Assembly (NCBI GenBank): GCA_037444625.1
Contig: JBBIMA010000020.1
Coordinates: forward strand, 3,284-67,283
DNA: 64,000 nt
Direction: 5' to 3'
Source: DTHT01 sp037444625
GTDB taxonomy: Bacteria > Acidobacteriota > Terriglobia > Bryobacterales > Bryobacteraceae
The position numbers and the translations under genes are program-made. Shown piece by piece: positions 1 through 11,088 of the stretch. The first letter of the stretch is position 1; each line of letters opens with the position of its first letter. The notes under the pieces were generated by a model. It had not been told where the DNA came from. It ran no database searches and saw nothing but the letters and a program-made list of their open reading frames with translations.

Positions 1-275
1 AAGGCCGTGATGACGATAGCCGGCGGCCCGCCGCCCTGGGCCGCCAGCCGGCGCAGCAGTTGGAAGCCGTCCATGCGGGGCATCATCAGGTCGGTGACCA
101 GCACGTCCACCCGGGAGGCGCTCAGTTTCTCCAGCGCCTCCACCCCGTCGCCCGCGGTCTCGGCGGCGAAGCCCCAGGAGGCGATCATAGCCGCCAGCCC
201 GGAGCGCTGGCTGTCCTCATCGTCCACGATCAGCACGCGCGGGGCTGCGCCGGCCATACCGTTATTGTGCGCCAT
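1..275 (-). CDS. Response regulator receiver-domain protein (partial, runs off left edge)
   Basis: About 91 residues of an N-terminal receiver domain are visible. Early come the acidic pair in VLIVDDEDSQRSG, then the phospho-acceptor Asp in VLVTDLMMPRMDGF, and the Thr of VITA near the edge. It would take a phosphoryl group from a sensor kinase; the output domain lies outside the window, so its class (NtrC-type, OmpR-type or stand-alone) cannot be told. The ATG at 275 is preceded by GAGGGGAA; a second in-frame ATG at 257 has no ribosome-binding site. It is divergent from the heparinase-like gene across a 78 bp intergenic stretch. Confidence 0.9.
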   Translation of the reverse strand, partial: MAHNNGMAGAAPRVLIVDDEDSQRSGLAAMIASWGFAAETAGDGVEALEKLSASRVDVLVTDLMMPRMDGFQLLRRLAAQGGGPPAIVITA

Positions 276-314
276 TTCCCCTCGGACGGCCAGCGGCGAG
301 GCCGGCCGCCCGAT

Positions 315-344
315 TTGACAACCCGGCCGCCGGCGGCTTATCCT
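315..344 (+). promoter_or_regulatory. Sigma70-type promoter of the heparinase-like gene
   Basis: TTGACA at 315-320, an 18 nt spacer, and TATCCT at 339-344. The -35 is a perfect consensus match and the -10 matches four of six. Transcription would start near 351, only about 3 nt before the ATG at 354, so the mRNA would be almost leaderless. Confidence 0.6.
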
Positions 345-353
345 GCCCGTCAC

Positions 354-2732
354 ATGCTGCTCGATCGCCGCACGTTCCTGCGGGCCGCGGCCGTCCCGGG
401 TTGGTCCCTGCAACCGGCATTCCCCTCCCGGCAGCCGGAGCGCGCCCTGTTCATGCAGCCGCCCGACGGGGCCGAAGCCGCCATCAACCCGCCCGGTTTC
501 GCTTGGTGGCGCGCGCCGGGCGCCGCCGCCTACCGGCTGCTGATCCGCACCGCCGCCGGGCGGACCGTCTACCAAAGCGCTCCGCTGGCCGATCCCGTCC
601 ATCTGCCCGCTCGCACCTTCCCCCCGGGCGAGTACGCCTGGGATGTCGAGGCGCTGGACGCCGCCGGCCGGACCCTGGCCCGGCGCGGCTGGTGGCGTTT
701 CCGCCTGGGCAAGAACCTGCCGGAGCTGGTCTGGGAGGATCCCCGGCAGATCCTGGCGCGCGTTCCGGACCGGCATCCCCGCTACATCTTCTTGCATGAT
801 CAGTTGGACCGGATTCGGGCCACGCTGGCCACCACGCGACGCACGGCCTGGGAAGCCGTCCGGCAGGCGGCCGAGCGGGCGCTGAAGCAGCCCCTGCCCG
901 CGCCGCCCCAGTATCACACCTTCCCGGACAAGGTGCGCCAGCGGATGGGTTACACCGTATACTTCCGCGAGTTCCGCCGCGCCATTGACGGGGCCATGAG
1001 CACGCTGGCTCTGGCCTGGTTGTTGAGCGGCCAGGAGCGCTACGGGCTGGCGGCCAAGCGGATCCTGCTGGAGGTGGAGAGCTGGGGCATCGAGGGCCCC
1101 ATGTCGGTGCTCTCCGAGTTCGGCGACGAACCGGGCCTTTCCATGGCCCGCCACGGCCACCGCGCCTACGACTGGCTGCACGAACTCTTCGATCCCCGCG
1201 AGGCCGAACGCGTGCGCCGGATGACCGCCGGCCGCGCCCGCCAAGTGCTGCGCCGCTTGCGCCGCGCGGACTATCTCTACACCCCGGCGGAAAGTCACAA
1301 CGGCCGGCTGATCGCCTACCTGAGCGAGTACGCGGTGGTCTTGAAAGGCGAGGCCGAAGATGCGGCCGAATGGCTGGATTACTCGCTGCGCGCCCTGACC
1401 ACGTTTTATCCTCACTGGGGCGACTCCGACGGAGGCTGGGCGGAAGGCGTCAGTTACGCGCTCAGTTACAACACGCTGTATCTGCCCGCCATCGAAGCTT
1501 TGCGGGCCGCCACCGGACTGGACCTTTACCGCCGCCCCTTCTTCAATAACGTGCGGCGCTTCTTTCTTTACTGCGTCTCGCCGATCGGCGAATTGCGTCC
1601 CTTCGGCGACGGCTCCGACCGTCCCGCCTCGGGCCCGGCGGGCGCCGTCCTGATGGCCCATCACGGACGGCGGCTGCGCGATCCGGCTTGCGTCTGGTGG
1701 GCCCAACAAGCCGGCGGCCTGCGGGAGGGCCTGTCCGATCCGCTGGTGGCGGTGCTCACCGAGGACGATCTGCCGCCCAAGCCGCCTTCCGATCTGCCGG
1801 CCGCGGCCGTGTTTCGCGGCATCGGGTGGGCGGCCTTGCACAGCGCCCTGCACCGGCCCGAGCAGGATACTTTCTTCCTGTTCAAGTCCAGCCCTTACGG
1901 CAGCGTCAGCCACAGCCACGCCGACCAGAACTCGTTCGCCATCCTCAAAGGCGGCCGGGCGCTGGCCATCCCTTCCGGCTATTACGGTCCGGCTTACGGC
2001 ATGCCCCATCACGCCGAGTGGACCCGCCAGACCAAGGCCAACAACTCGGTGCTGGTCAACGGCGAGGGTCAGGTGGTGCGCAGCGCCCAAGCGCGCGGGC
2101 GCATCGCCGCCTTCCGCCATCAGCGCGCCCTCAGCTACGTCGCCGGCGACGCGAGGGAGGCTTACGGCGGGCGCCTGACGCGCTTCCTGCGACACGTGCT
2201 CTTCCTGCGCCCGGGGTTGTTCCTGCTGTTGGACGAACTGGCCGCTCCGACTCCCTCTCATTACCAATGGCTGCTGCACGCGCTGGAAAAGATGGAGCTG
2301 GAGGAGGCGGCCGGCAGCGTCCTGGCTCGCCGCGGCGAGGCCACGCTGCGCGTGCGGCTGGCCTGCCCGCTGGGCCTGGCGTTCAGCCAGACCGATCAAT
2401 TCGACACGCCTTACAACGCGGGCAACCCGCCGGAATACCACGAGGAGCGCGCCAACCAGTGGCACTTCCGCGCCGCTACCCGCCAGGCCGCGGCCCAAAC
2501 CCGGATCGGCGCCGTGATGGAAGTGCGCGGCGGCGCCGAGGAGTTCCGGACCGAGCCGCGCGAGCGCCCCGGATGGCTGGGCGCGGCCCTCCGGGCCGGG
2601 GCGGGCTCGGGCGAGGCCTGGCTTCAGCTCCGCCCGGGCGCGCCCGGCCCGGAAGGCTTCAGCGCCGCCGTGGCCGCCGGCCGGGCCCTGCTGGCCGCGC
2701 GCTGGGAGAAAGAAATCCTGGTGGTCGAGTAG
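354..2732 (+). CDS. Heparinase II/III-like polysaccharide lyase, exported
   Basis: A 792-residue protein resembling heparinase II/III and oligo-alginate lyases, which cleave uronic-acid polysaccharides by beta-elimination. A Tat-like signal (DRRTFLRAAAV) starts at residue 4. Next comes an Ig-like N-terminal region (DUF4962-like), then an alpha-toroid with YDW near 272 and ESHNGRL near 313. The beta-sandwich carries the family hallmark HSHADQNSF near 520, followed by many aromatic residues. The open frame extends upstream to 60, but the ATG at 354 is chosen because it begins the signal peptide and sits just behind a strong promoter. A sulfatase follows after 47 nt, suggesting joint attack on a sulfated or uronic-acid polymer. 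Substrate is inferred, not shown. Confidence 0.88.
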   Translation: MLLDRRTFLRAAAVPGWSLQPAFPSRQPERALFMQPPDGAEAAINPPGFAWWRAPGAAAYRLLIRTAAGRTVYQSAPLADPVHLPARTFPPGEYAWDVEALDAAGRTLARRGWWRFRLGKNLPELVWEDPRQILARVPDRHPRYIFLHDQLDRIRATLATTRRTAWEAVRQAAERALKQPLPAPPQYHTFPDKVRQRMGYTVYFREFRRAIDGAMSTLALAWLLSGQERYGLAAKRILLEVESWGIEGPMSVLSEFGDEPGLSMARHGHRAYDWLHELFDPREAERVRRMTAGRARQVLRRLRRADYLYTPAESHNGRLIAYLSEYAVVLKGEAEDAAEWLDYSLRALTTFYPHWGDSDGGWAEGVSYALSYNTLYLPAIEALRAATGLDLYRRPFFNNVRRFFLYCVSPIGELRPFGDGSDRPASGPAGAVLMAHHGRRLRDPACVWWAQQAGGLREGLSDPLVAVLTEDDLPPKPPSDLPAAAVFRGIGWAALHSALHRPEQDTFFLFKSSPYGSVSHSHADQNSFAILKGGRALAIPSGYYGPAYGMPHHAEWTRQTKANNSVLVNGEGQVVRSAQARGRIAAFRHQRALSYVAGDAREAYGGRLTRFLRHVLFLRPGLFLLLDELAAPTPSHYQWLLHALEKMELEEAAGSVLARRGEATLRVRLACPLGLAFSQTDQFDTPYNAGNPPEYHEERANQWHFRAATRQAAAQTRIGAVMEVRGGAEEFRTEPRERPGWLGAALRAGAGSGEAWLQLRPGAPGPEGFSAAVAAGRALLAARWEKEILVVE

Positions 2733-2779
2733 GGGCGGGCTTGCCCGGGAGGCCCTCCGGGGGGCAACATAAGAAGGCG

Positions 2780-4411
2780 ATGAGCCGTTCCTATCCCACG
2801 CGCCGCAGCTTCCTGGGCGTTTCCGCCTCAGGCCTGATCCCGGGTGCGCGCGCCGCCGGCCGCGAGCGCCCTAACATTCTCTGGTTGAGCGCCGAGGACC
2901 TCAGCCCGGATCTGGGCTGCTACGGCGACTCTTACGCCCGCACGCCCCATCTGGACCGGCTGGCCGAGCAGGGGGCGCGTTACCGTTACGCTTTCTCGAC
3001 TTACCCGGTCTGCGCGCCCAGCCGCTCCTCGATCATCACCGCGATGTATCCGGCCGCCATCGGCACGCACCACATGCGCTCGCAGGGCGTGCCGCCTCCG
3101 TACGTGAAGTGCTTCACAGAGTATCTCCGGGCGGCCGGCTATTACTGCACCAACAACGTCAAGACGGATTACAACTTCCCCGCTCCGCTTACCGCCTGGG
3201 ACGAGTGCTCCAACCGCGCCCATTATCGGAACCGGCCCAAAGGGCGTCCTTTCTTTGCCGTCTTCAACAACACGGTGACCCACGAAAGCCAGATCCGCGC
3301 CGATCCCCAGACTTTCGCCAGGCAGACCGCGCGCTTGAAGCCGGAGGAGCGCCACGATCCGGCCCGCGCCGTCCTGCCCCCTTACTATCCGGATACCCCG
3401 GTGGTGCGGCGCGATTGGGCCAATTACTACGACCTGATTACCGCACTGGATTATTGGATCGGCGAGTGGATGGAGCGCCTGGAACAGGAAGGCCTGGCCG
3501 AGAATACGGTCGTCTTCTTCTGGGGCGATCACGGGCGCGGCCTGCCGCGCGCCAAGCGCTGGCCTTACGATTCGGGCACGCGCGTTCCCTTGCTGATCCG
3601 CTGGCCGGGTGTGATCCGGCCGGGAACCGTGGTGGAGGATCTGGTCAGCCTGATGGATCTGGGGCCCACGGTGCTCTCGATCGCCGGCATCGAGATTCCC
3701 TCCTGGATGCAGGGCCGCGCCTTTTTGGGCGAACAGGCTCGGCCGCCGCGCCCTTGCGTGTTCACGGCGCGCGACCGCATGGACGAGGCCTACGACATGA
3801 TGCGCAGCGTGCGCGATCGCCGCTACCGCTACATCCGCAACTTCCAGGCCTGCAAACCCTACGCCCAGTACATTGACTACATGGAGCAGATGCCCACCAT
3901 GCGCGAGATGCGCCGGCTCAACAAGGAGGGCAAGCTCACCGGCCCCCAGAGGAATTTCTTCGCGCCCGAGAAGCCGCCCGAGGAACTCTACGACACCGTA
4001 GAGGATCCCCACGAGGTGCGCAATCTGGCTGCCTCGCCCGCCCATCGCGAAATCCTGGAACGCATGCGGCGCCTGCTGGAGGACTTCATGAAGGAGACGG
4101 GCGACCTGGGCCTGATTCCCGAGCCGGAACTTCAGGAGCGCATGCGTCCCGGAGGCGTCTGGCAGACCGCCGCCAGCCCGGTAATCGAACCTGCCGGCGG
4201 GCGCTTCCCGGGACCCGTCAAGGTGCGCCTGAGCTGCCCGACCGAAGGCGCTTCGATCGCCTGGACCACCCAAGCGGGCGAGACGGCGCACTGGGAACTG
4301 TACGCCCGCCCCATCGTGCTCGAACGCAGCGCACGCCTGCGCGCCAAGGCCTGCCGACTGGGCTGGCGCGACAGCCCGGAAGCGGAGGCCGAATTCCGCC
4401 TCGGCGCCTGA
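2780..4411 (+). CDS. Sulfatase (formylglycine-dependent), exported
   Basis: A 543-residue type I sulfatase that hydrolyses sulfate esters. It begins with a Tat-like signal (TRRSFLGVSASG). The metal-binding start NILWLSAEDLSPD follows, then the formylglycine motif CAPSRSS with the modified Cys at residue 78, and later the metal/substrate motif WGDHGRG near 247-253. The last 80 or so residues look like a chitobiase C-terminal-like beta domain (PVIEPAGGRFPGPVKVRLS), an extra module after the sulfatase fold. AAGAAGG precedes the ATG at 2780. The Cys needs a formylglycine-generating enzyme or anSME, not seen here. It sits 47 nt downstream of the lyase in the same direction. Confidence 0.93.
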   Translation: MSRSYPTRRSFLGVSASGLIPGARAAGRERPNILWLSAEDLSPDLGCYGDSYARTPHLDRLAEQGARYRYAFSTYPVCAPSRSSIITAMYPAAIGTHHMRSQGVPPPYVKCFTEYLRAAGYYCTNNVKTDYNFPAPLTAWDECSNRAHYRNRPKGRPFFAVFNNTVTHESQIRADPQTFARQTARLKPEERHDPARAVLPPYYPDTPVVRRDWANYYDLITALDYWIGEWMERLEQEGLAENTVVFFWGDHGRGLPRAKRWPYDSGTRVPLLIRWPGVIRPGTVVEDLVSLMDLGPTVLSIAGIEIPSWMQGRAFLGEQARPPRPCVFTARDRMDEAYDMMRSVRDRRYRYIRNFQACKPYAQYIDYMEQMPTMREMRRLNKEGKLTGPQRNFFAPEKPPEELYDTVEDPHEVRNLAASPAHREILERMRRLLEDFMKETGDLGLIPEPELQERMRPGGVWQTAASPVIEPAGGRFPGPVKVRLSCPTEGASIAWTTQAGETAHWELYARPIVLERSARLRAKACRLGWRDSPEAEAEFRLGA

Positions 4412-4426
4412 GGGCGGCCGCCGCTG

Positions 4427-4432
4427 TATACT
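4427..4432 (+). promoter_or_regulatory. -10-like hexamer TATACT before the M55 peptidase gene
   Basis: TATACT lies 7 nt before the ATG at 4440, immediately preceded by TG (extended-10-like but without the usual one-base gap). No -35 match is visible at 17-18 nt. If used, transcription would start at or next to the ATG, giving a leaderless mRNA. Confidence 0.45.
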
Positions 4433-4439
4433 CTCGGGC

Positions 4440-5288
4440 ATGGTGTCGCGACTCCTTCTAGCAGCACTGTTGTGGCTCGCGCCTGCCTTGCTTGCCCAGG
4501 CGCGCAAGAGCATCTTCATCATCACGGACGCCGAAGGCGTGGCGGGCATCTGTCGCCAGGACCAGGCCGAACCCCGCGAAAGCGAGTTGCGCCAGTTGCT
4601 GACCGGGGAGGTCAACGCCGCCGTCCAGGGCTTCCTGGAGGGCGGCGCAGACGAGGTTGTCGTCTGGGACGGACACGACGGCAGCCAGACGCTTTCGGCC
4701 CTCACCATCCACCCGCGCGCCAGGCTGATCATCGGCGGCCTGGGCGTCACCATGACGATGGAACGGGGCTACGCCGGGCTGGCCTTTCTGGGCCAGCACA
4801 GCATGGCCAACACCCGCGCCGGCATCATGGCCCACAGTTACAGCTCGCTGGGCATCCAGAACATGCGGATGAACGGCAAGCCGGTGGGCGAGATTGAGAC
4901 TCGCGCCGCCCTGGCCGGCTGGTTCGGCGTCCCCGTGATTCTGCTCGCGGGCGATGATGCGGCGGTAAAGGAATTGCGCCCGATCGTGCCCGAGGCGGAA
5001 CTGGTTTCCGTCAAGGAGGGGCTGGGTCGTTACTCCTGCCTGACGCTATCGGCCCAGGCGGCCCAGCAGATGATTCGGGAAGCCGCACGCCGCGCGATGG
5101 CCAAGATCGGCCAAGTGCGGCCGTACAAGATAGAAGGTCCGGTCACCTTCGAGGTGGAGTACACCACGCGCAACTCCCTCCCGATAGACGCTGCTCTGCG
5201 GGCCGGTGCGGAAGTGGTGGACGATCGCACGATCCGTTATCGCGGCAAGGATTTCCTGGAGGCTTGGACGCGCTACTCGGTCCGCTAA
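4440..5288 (+). CDS. M55 family D-aminopeptidase, DppA-like, exported
   Basis: A 282-residue DppA-type zinc peptidase releasing N-terminal D-amino acids from short peptides. Metal-binding positions of the family are visible: D30 and E32 in TDAEGVAG, H79 in WDGHDG, H120 in GQHSMA, and an E in GEIETRAA. A hydrophobic signal peptide occupies residues 1-20, so it should act outside the cytoplasm; the classical Bacillus DppA is cytoplasmic. It could work on D-amino-acid peptides from peptidoglycan turnover (inference). There is no clear ribosome-binding site; see the hexamer at 4427. Its end overlaps the end of the convergent PEP-CTERM gene by 4 bp. Confidence 0.92.
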   Translation: MVSRLLLAALLWLAPALLAQARKSIFIITDAEGVAGICRQDQAEPRESELRQLLTGEVNAAVQGFLEGGADEVVVWDGHDGSQTLSALTIHPRARLIIGGLGVTMTMERGYAGLAFLGQHSMANTRAGIMAHSYSSLGIQNMRMNGKPVGEIETRAALAGWFGVPVILLAGDDAAVKELRPIVPEAELVSVKEGLGRYSCLTLSAQAAQQMIREAARRAMAKIGQVRPYKIEGPVTFEVEYTTRNSLPIDAALRAGAEVVDDRTIRYRGKDFLEAWTRYSVR

Positions 5289-5725
5289 GGCCTGCGGAAC
5301 CTGAAGCGCCTCCAGCGACCCAGGATTCCGAGCGCCAGCAGGCCCAGCCCGATCAGGGCGTAGCCGGCCGGCTCCGGGGCATGGGCGGGCGCGGGATCAG
5401 GATCCGGGGGAAGATCCGGCCAGACCCGTTGCGGTTCCAGTGAGGGCAGCGGCGGCAACTCAAGGTCCGGCACCGGCGGCCACTCCGGCAGCGGCGGCAG
5501 AATCAGGTCCGCCGGCGGCGGAGGCAGCAATCCCAGCAAGAACTGCGGATCGGCCGGCAGGTACTGCCAGGGAGGATCAGGAGCGGTGCACAGGCCGGGC
5601 ACGGTGTGCCCGTCCGGCAGCGGGAGGGGCACGCAAGGGATCGTCGAGGCCCACAGAGCGCCGCCCAAGCCGATCCAGGCGATCCAAGCGAGCAGGGTGT
5701 GACGCCTTTCCAAGCTCTTCCTCAC
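5285..5725 (-). CDS. Short proline-rich PEP-CTERM protein
   Basis: A 146-residue exported protein. An N-terminal membrane or signal segment (TLLAWIAWIGLGGALWA) is followed by about 75 residues with runs of LPPLP and PPPP. The C-terminus has the PEP-CTERM layout: the tripeptide PEP, a hydrophobic helix (YALIGLGLLALGILG), then a basic tail (RWRRFRFRR). PEP-CTERM proteins are processed by an exosortase, not found here. The listed start is GTG without a clear ribosome-binding site; a TTG at 5713 with GAGG six nt upstream is an alternative. The body matches no family I recognise. Confidence 0.72.
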   Translation of the reverse strand: MRKSLERRHTLLAWIAWIGLGGALWASTIPCVPLPLPDGHTVPGLCTAPDPPWQYLPADPQFLLGLLPPPPADLILPPLPEWPPVPDLELPPLPSLEPQRVWPDLPPDPDPAPAHAPEPAGYALIGLGLLALGILGRWRRFRFRRP

Positions 5726-5786
5726 AGCGGAGTGCCCGTTCGACCGAGCCCACCCTCATTGTCGCCGATCCGCCGCACCCAGTAAA

Positions 5787-5838
5787 TTCCCCGGCGGGGG
5801 AAAAATCCCTTAGTACCGCGGCGAACGGTTCTAGAACC
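5787..5838. repeat. Two small dyads in the intergenic region before the PEP-CTERM gene
   Basis: Positions 5827-5838 hold a perfect 12 bp palindrome, GGTTCTAGAACC. Further left, near 5787-5803, is TTCCCC-GGCG-GGGGAA. On the minus strand the latter reads as a short stem followed by TTTAC, so it could be a weak terminator for the helical-protein operon. The palindrome could be an operator of the PEP-CTERM gene. Neither is supported beyond sequence symmetry. Confidence 0.35.
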
Positions 5839-5858
5839 TCCCGGCCCGCAACCCCGCC

Positions 5859-6494
5859 CTACGGCTTCTTCTTCAGCGTCTCGCCCTTGCGCAGCAAGGT
5901 GGGCGCCTTGCGCTTTTGCTGCTCGGCTGCTTCTTTCTTTTCCGCCGCCCGTTTCTCTTCCAGGTCTTTGGGCTGCATGAGTGCTTCAAGTTGCTTCTTC
6001 TCCCGCTCCTGGCGCGCGCCTACTTCTTCGGCCCGCTCGCCGATGTCTTCCTGGGCCAGTTCCAGGCTGTCGCGCGTGGTCTCGAGCGCCTGGTCGAGGG
6101 CGAACTCGAAGCGCTCCAAATCGGGCGCCTGGCTTTGCCGGATCTTCTCGAGCGCGGCCACAAACCCCTTTTCGGCCTCCGCCACCGCCTTGATGCCTTC
6201 TTCGACCGGCAGCTTGCGCCGGAGGGCGTCGTCAATTACGGTGTCAATGGCGTCAATGATCTTCTCGTAGTCTTCCAGGGTGTCGTGGATGAGCGCGGCC
6301 CTGCCGGGTTTGGGATCCCGCAGGGCCTGAGTGATCAAGTCCAGGCGCTGCCGGGCGAACTGGAGGTAGAGCTTCAAACGTTCGTTGGGTTCCTGGACCT
6401 GGCGGATCTGGTCGGCTTCGTCGGCGGTCAGGAAATCGCGTTGGGCCTGCCCGGCGGGCAGGGCCAGCATCAGCGCCAGCGGCAGGACGTTCAT
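5859..6494 (-). CDS. Exported helical protein of unknown function (211 aa)
   Basis: The signal peptide (VLPLALMLALPAGQAQ) is followed by an almost wholly alpha-helical body and a charged coiled-coil tail from about residue 150 (REKKQLEALMQ, EEKRAAEKKEAAEQQKRK). A strong ribosome-binding site, GGAGGTGAGCG, precedes the ATG. It starts 3 nt after the neighbouring 148-residue gene and is the last member of a TPR-helical-helical operon. Its early segment (EPNERLKLYLQFARQRL) resembles that of the neighbour (EPNLEKRSRKALENAERAL), suggesting tandem paralogues. I recognise no named family. Confidence 0.8.
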   Translation of the reverse strand: MNVLPLALMLALPAGQAQRDFLTADEADQIRQVQEPNERLKLYLQFARQRLDLITQALRDPKPGRAALIHDTLEDYEKIIDAIDTVIDDALRRKLPVEEGIKAVAEAEKGFVAALEKIRQSQAPDLERFEFALDQALETTRDSLELAQEDIGERAEEVGARQEREKKQLEALMQPKDLEEKRAAEKKEAAEQQKRKAPTLLRKGETLKKKP

Positions 6495-6497
6495 CGC

Positions 6498-6944
6498 TCA
6501 CCTCCCCTTCTTTTTCCCCATGATGCCCAGCAAGAGATCCTCGTGGATGGCTTGGAGCGCCTGGCGCACCGGTTCGATGAGCGGTCGGTCCTCGAAGCTC
6601 ATGCGATCTCGAAAGTGACCCAGGCGGCGAAGCAACTCGCGGGTCTTGATCTCGGCGTGCTTGAAGTGCTTGGGGCTGCGAACCGGGTTCTTGCCGGTTT
6701 GCTTGAGGGAGCGGTCGGCCAGCTCGACGGATTCCTGCAATTCGGCCAGGCCGGCCCGGACGGCCTCCAGATCGCCGCGCTGGTAAGCTTGCCGGGCGGC
6801 CTGGAGGGCTCGCTCGGCGTTCTCCAGCGCCTTGCGGGAGCGCTTCTCGAGATTGGGCTCGGCGAGCGCGGCGGAGAGGTCCGCCCCCAGGCCGGCGCCG
6901 GCCAGCAGGGCGGCCAAGAGCGCGACTGCCGCCCTGGCTTTCAT
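6498..6944 (-). CDS. Exported helical protein of unknown function (148 aa)
   Basis: A signal peptide (AVALLAALLAGAGLGA) is followed by a predicted all-helical body and a lysine-rich end (GKKKGR). The ATG overlaps the stop of the upstream TPR gene by 4 nt, so the two are translationally coupled. Similarity to the downstream 211-residue protein (the EPN-start helix, then regularly spaced Leu/Ala and a late Asp) suggests duplication. The TPR partner and export signal point to an envelope-associated, possibly protein-binding role, which is inference only. Confidence 0.78.
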   Translation of the reverse strand: MKARAAVALLAALLAGAGLGADLSAALAEPNLEKRSRKALENAERALQAARQAYQRGDLEAVRAGLAELQESVELADRSLKQTGKNPVRSPKHFKHAEIKTRELLRRLGHFRDRMSFEDRPLIEPVRQALQAIHEDLLLGIMGKKKGR

Positions 6945-8158
6945 CGCCTGCTCAGCTCCTTCTCGATCACGCGCAGCCTCTGGCGGGCCTTGAACTCCTC
7001 CTCGGGATGCTTGCCCTGGCTGGCCGCCAGGAAGGCGCGATAAGCGGCCAGCGCGCCCTTGTAATCCCTCATCTTGTCCAGCACGATGGCGCGCAGATAT
7101 TGATGGCCCGCGGTTTCGCCGCCCAGCGCCCGCACCCGATCCAGCGCTTGCAGAGCTTGCTGGTGTTGTTCAAGGGAGATCAGCATGGCGGCCAACTCGT
7201 TCCAGCCCTCCAGGGAATCCGGGCGGGCCTGGACGTAACGCAGAAACTCGCCTGCCGCTTCGGCAAACCGTCTTTGGTCGCGCAGCAGACGCCCGTATAG
7301 CAAGCGAAGGTCCAGGTTGTCCGGCTCGGCCGCCACCGCCTGCCGCAGCAGCTCGAGCGCCTTGTCGGCCTGCCCGCTCTTGGCGTAGGCCAGGGCGAGA
7401 GCGGCGCGATTGGCTGAGGTGGGCGAGCGCGCCGCCGCCTGCTCCAGATGAGGAACCGCCTCGCCGGGCCGGCCCGCTTCCATCAGCAACTGCCCCAGTC
7501 GCTCCTGCGCCGCCGGATTCTCGGGGAACTGCCGGTACAAAGCGATGGCCTCCTGCTTGCGCCCCTGCTTTTCGTAAAGGGCGGCCAGTTCCCAGAGCCC
7601 GTCCTGGAAGCCGGCGTCCAACTCGGCCGCTTTGCGGAAATGCGGCGCGGCCTCATCCAGGCGATTCTGCCGGGCCAGCGCGCGCGCCAGCCCCAGGTGC
7701 GCCGCCGCCGAGGCGGAATCCAGTTCGAGGGCCGCCCGCAGGGCCTTTTCGGCCGCTTCGGGCCGGCCCGCTTCCAGCCACGCCAGGCCCAGATGCAAGC
7801 GCGGGCGCGCCTGGTTCGGCTTCTGCTCCGCGGCCGCCTCCAGGTAGGGCGCCGCCTCGGCCGCCCGCTTCTGCCGCAGCAGCAGGATACCCAGGTTCAG
7901 CTCGGCCTCGTACAGGCCGGGCTTCAGCTCCAGCACCCTGCGGTATTCGCCGATCGCTTCCTCGTCCCGGCCGAGCAAACTGTGGGCCAGGGCCAGGTGG
8001 AACAGCGCGCCGTAGTCGTTGGGATCGGCTTGCCAGGCGCGCGCGAAATGCTCGGCCGCCGCGCGGTAGTTTTGCGCCTCTAAGGCTTTGATGCCCTCGG
8101 CGACCGGATCGGCCTGCCGGCACAGCGCCAGCCAGAGCGCCGCCGCCAGCGTCACCAT
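6941..8158 (-). CDS. Tetratricopeptide-repeat protein, exported
   Basis: A 405-residue protein made of about ten TPR units, with the usual W/L/G/Y/A/F/A/P spacing (for example YGALFHLALAHSLLGRDEEA and AEAAPYLEAAAEQKP). A short hydrophobic N-terminus (LAAALWLALCRQADPV) could be a signal peptide, possibly a lipoprotein signal with the Cys near residue 14. TPR proteins scaffold protein-protein contacts; the partners here may be the two helical proteins encoded directly downstream. TAGAAT lies 6 nt before the ATG and overlaps the uvrA stop codon, so it could act as a -10; AAGGGC is a weak alternative ribosome-binding site. Confidence 0.9.
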   Translation of the reverse strand: MVTLAAALWLALCRQADPVAEGIKALEAQNYRAAAEHFARAWQADPNDYGALFHLALAHSLLGRDEEAIGEYRRVLELKPGLYEAELNLGILLLRQKRAAEAAPYLEAAAEQKPNQARPRLHLGLAWLEAGRPEAAEKALRAALELDSASAAAHLGLARALARQNRLDEAAPHFRKAAELDAGFQDGLWELAALYEKQGRKQEAIALYRQFPENPAAQERLGQLLMEAGRPGEAVPHLEQAAARSPTSANRAALALAYAKSGQADKALELLRQAVAAEPDNLDLRLLYGRLLRDQRRFAEAAGEFLRYVQARPDSLEGWNELAAMLISLEQHQQALQALDRVRALGGETAGHQYLRAIVLDKMRDYKGALAAYRAFLAASQGKHPEEEFKARQRLRVIEKELSRR

Positions 8159-8167
8159 GCCCTTATT

Positions 8168-11017
<2,850 letters not shown>

Positions 11018-11088
11018 GGCGTGTGGCCGGCTCGGGGCGGACTCCCCTTTCTTTCAGCCTAGCGCAGCGCGCGCCCGGCGGCGGCCGC

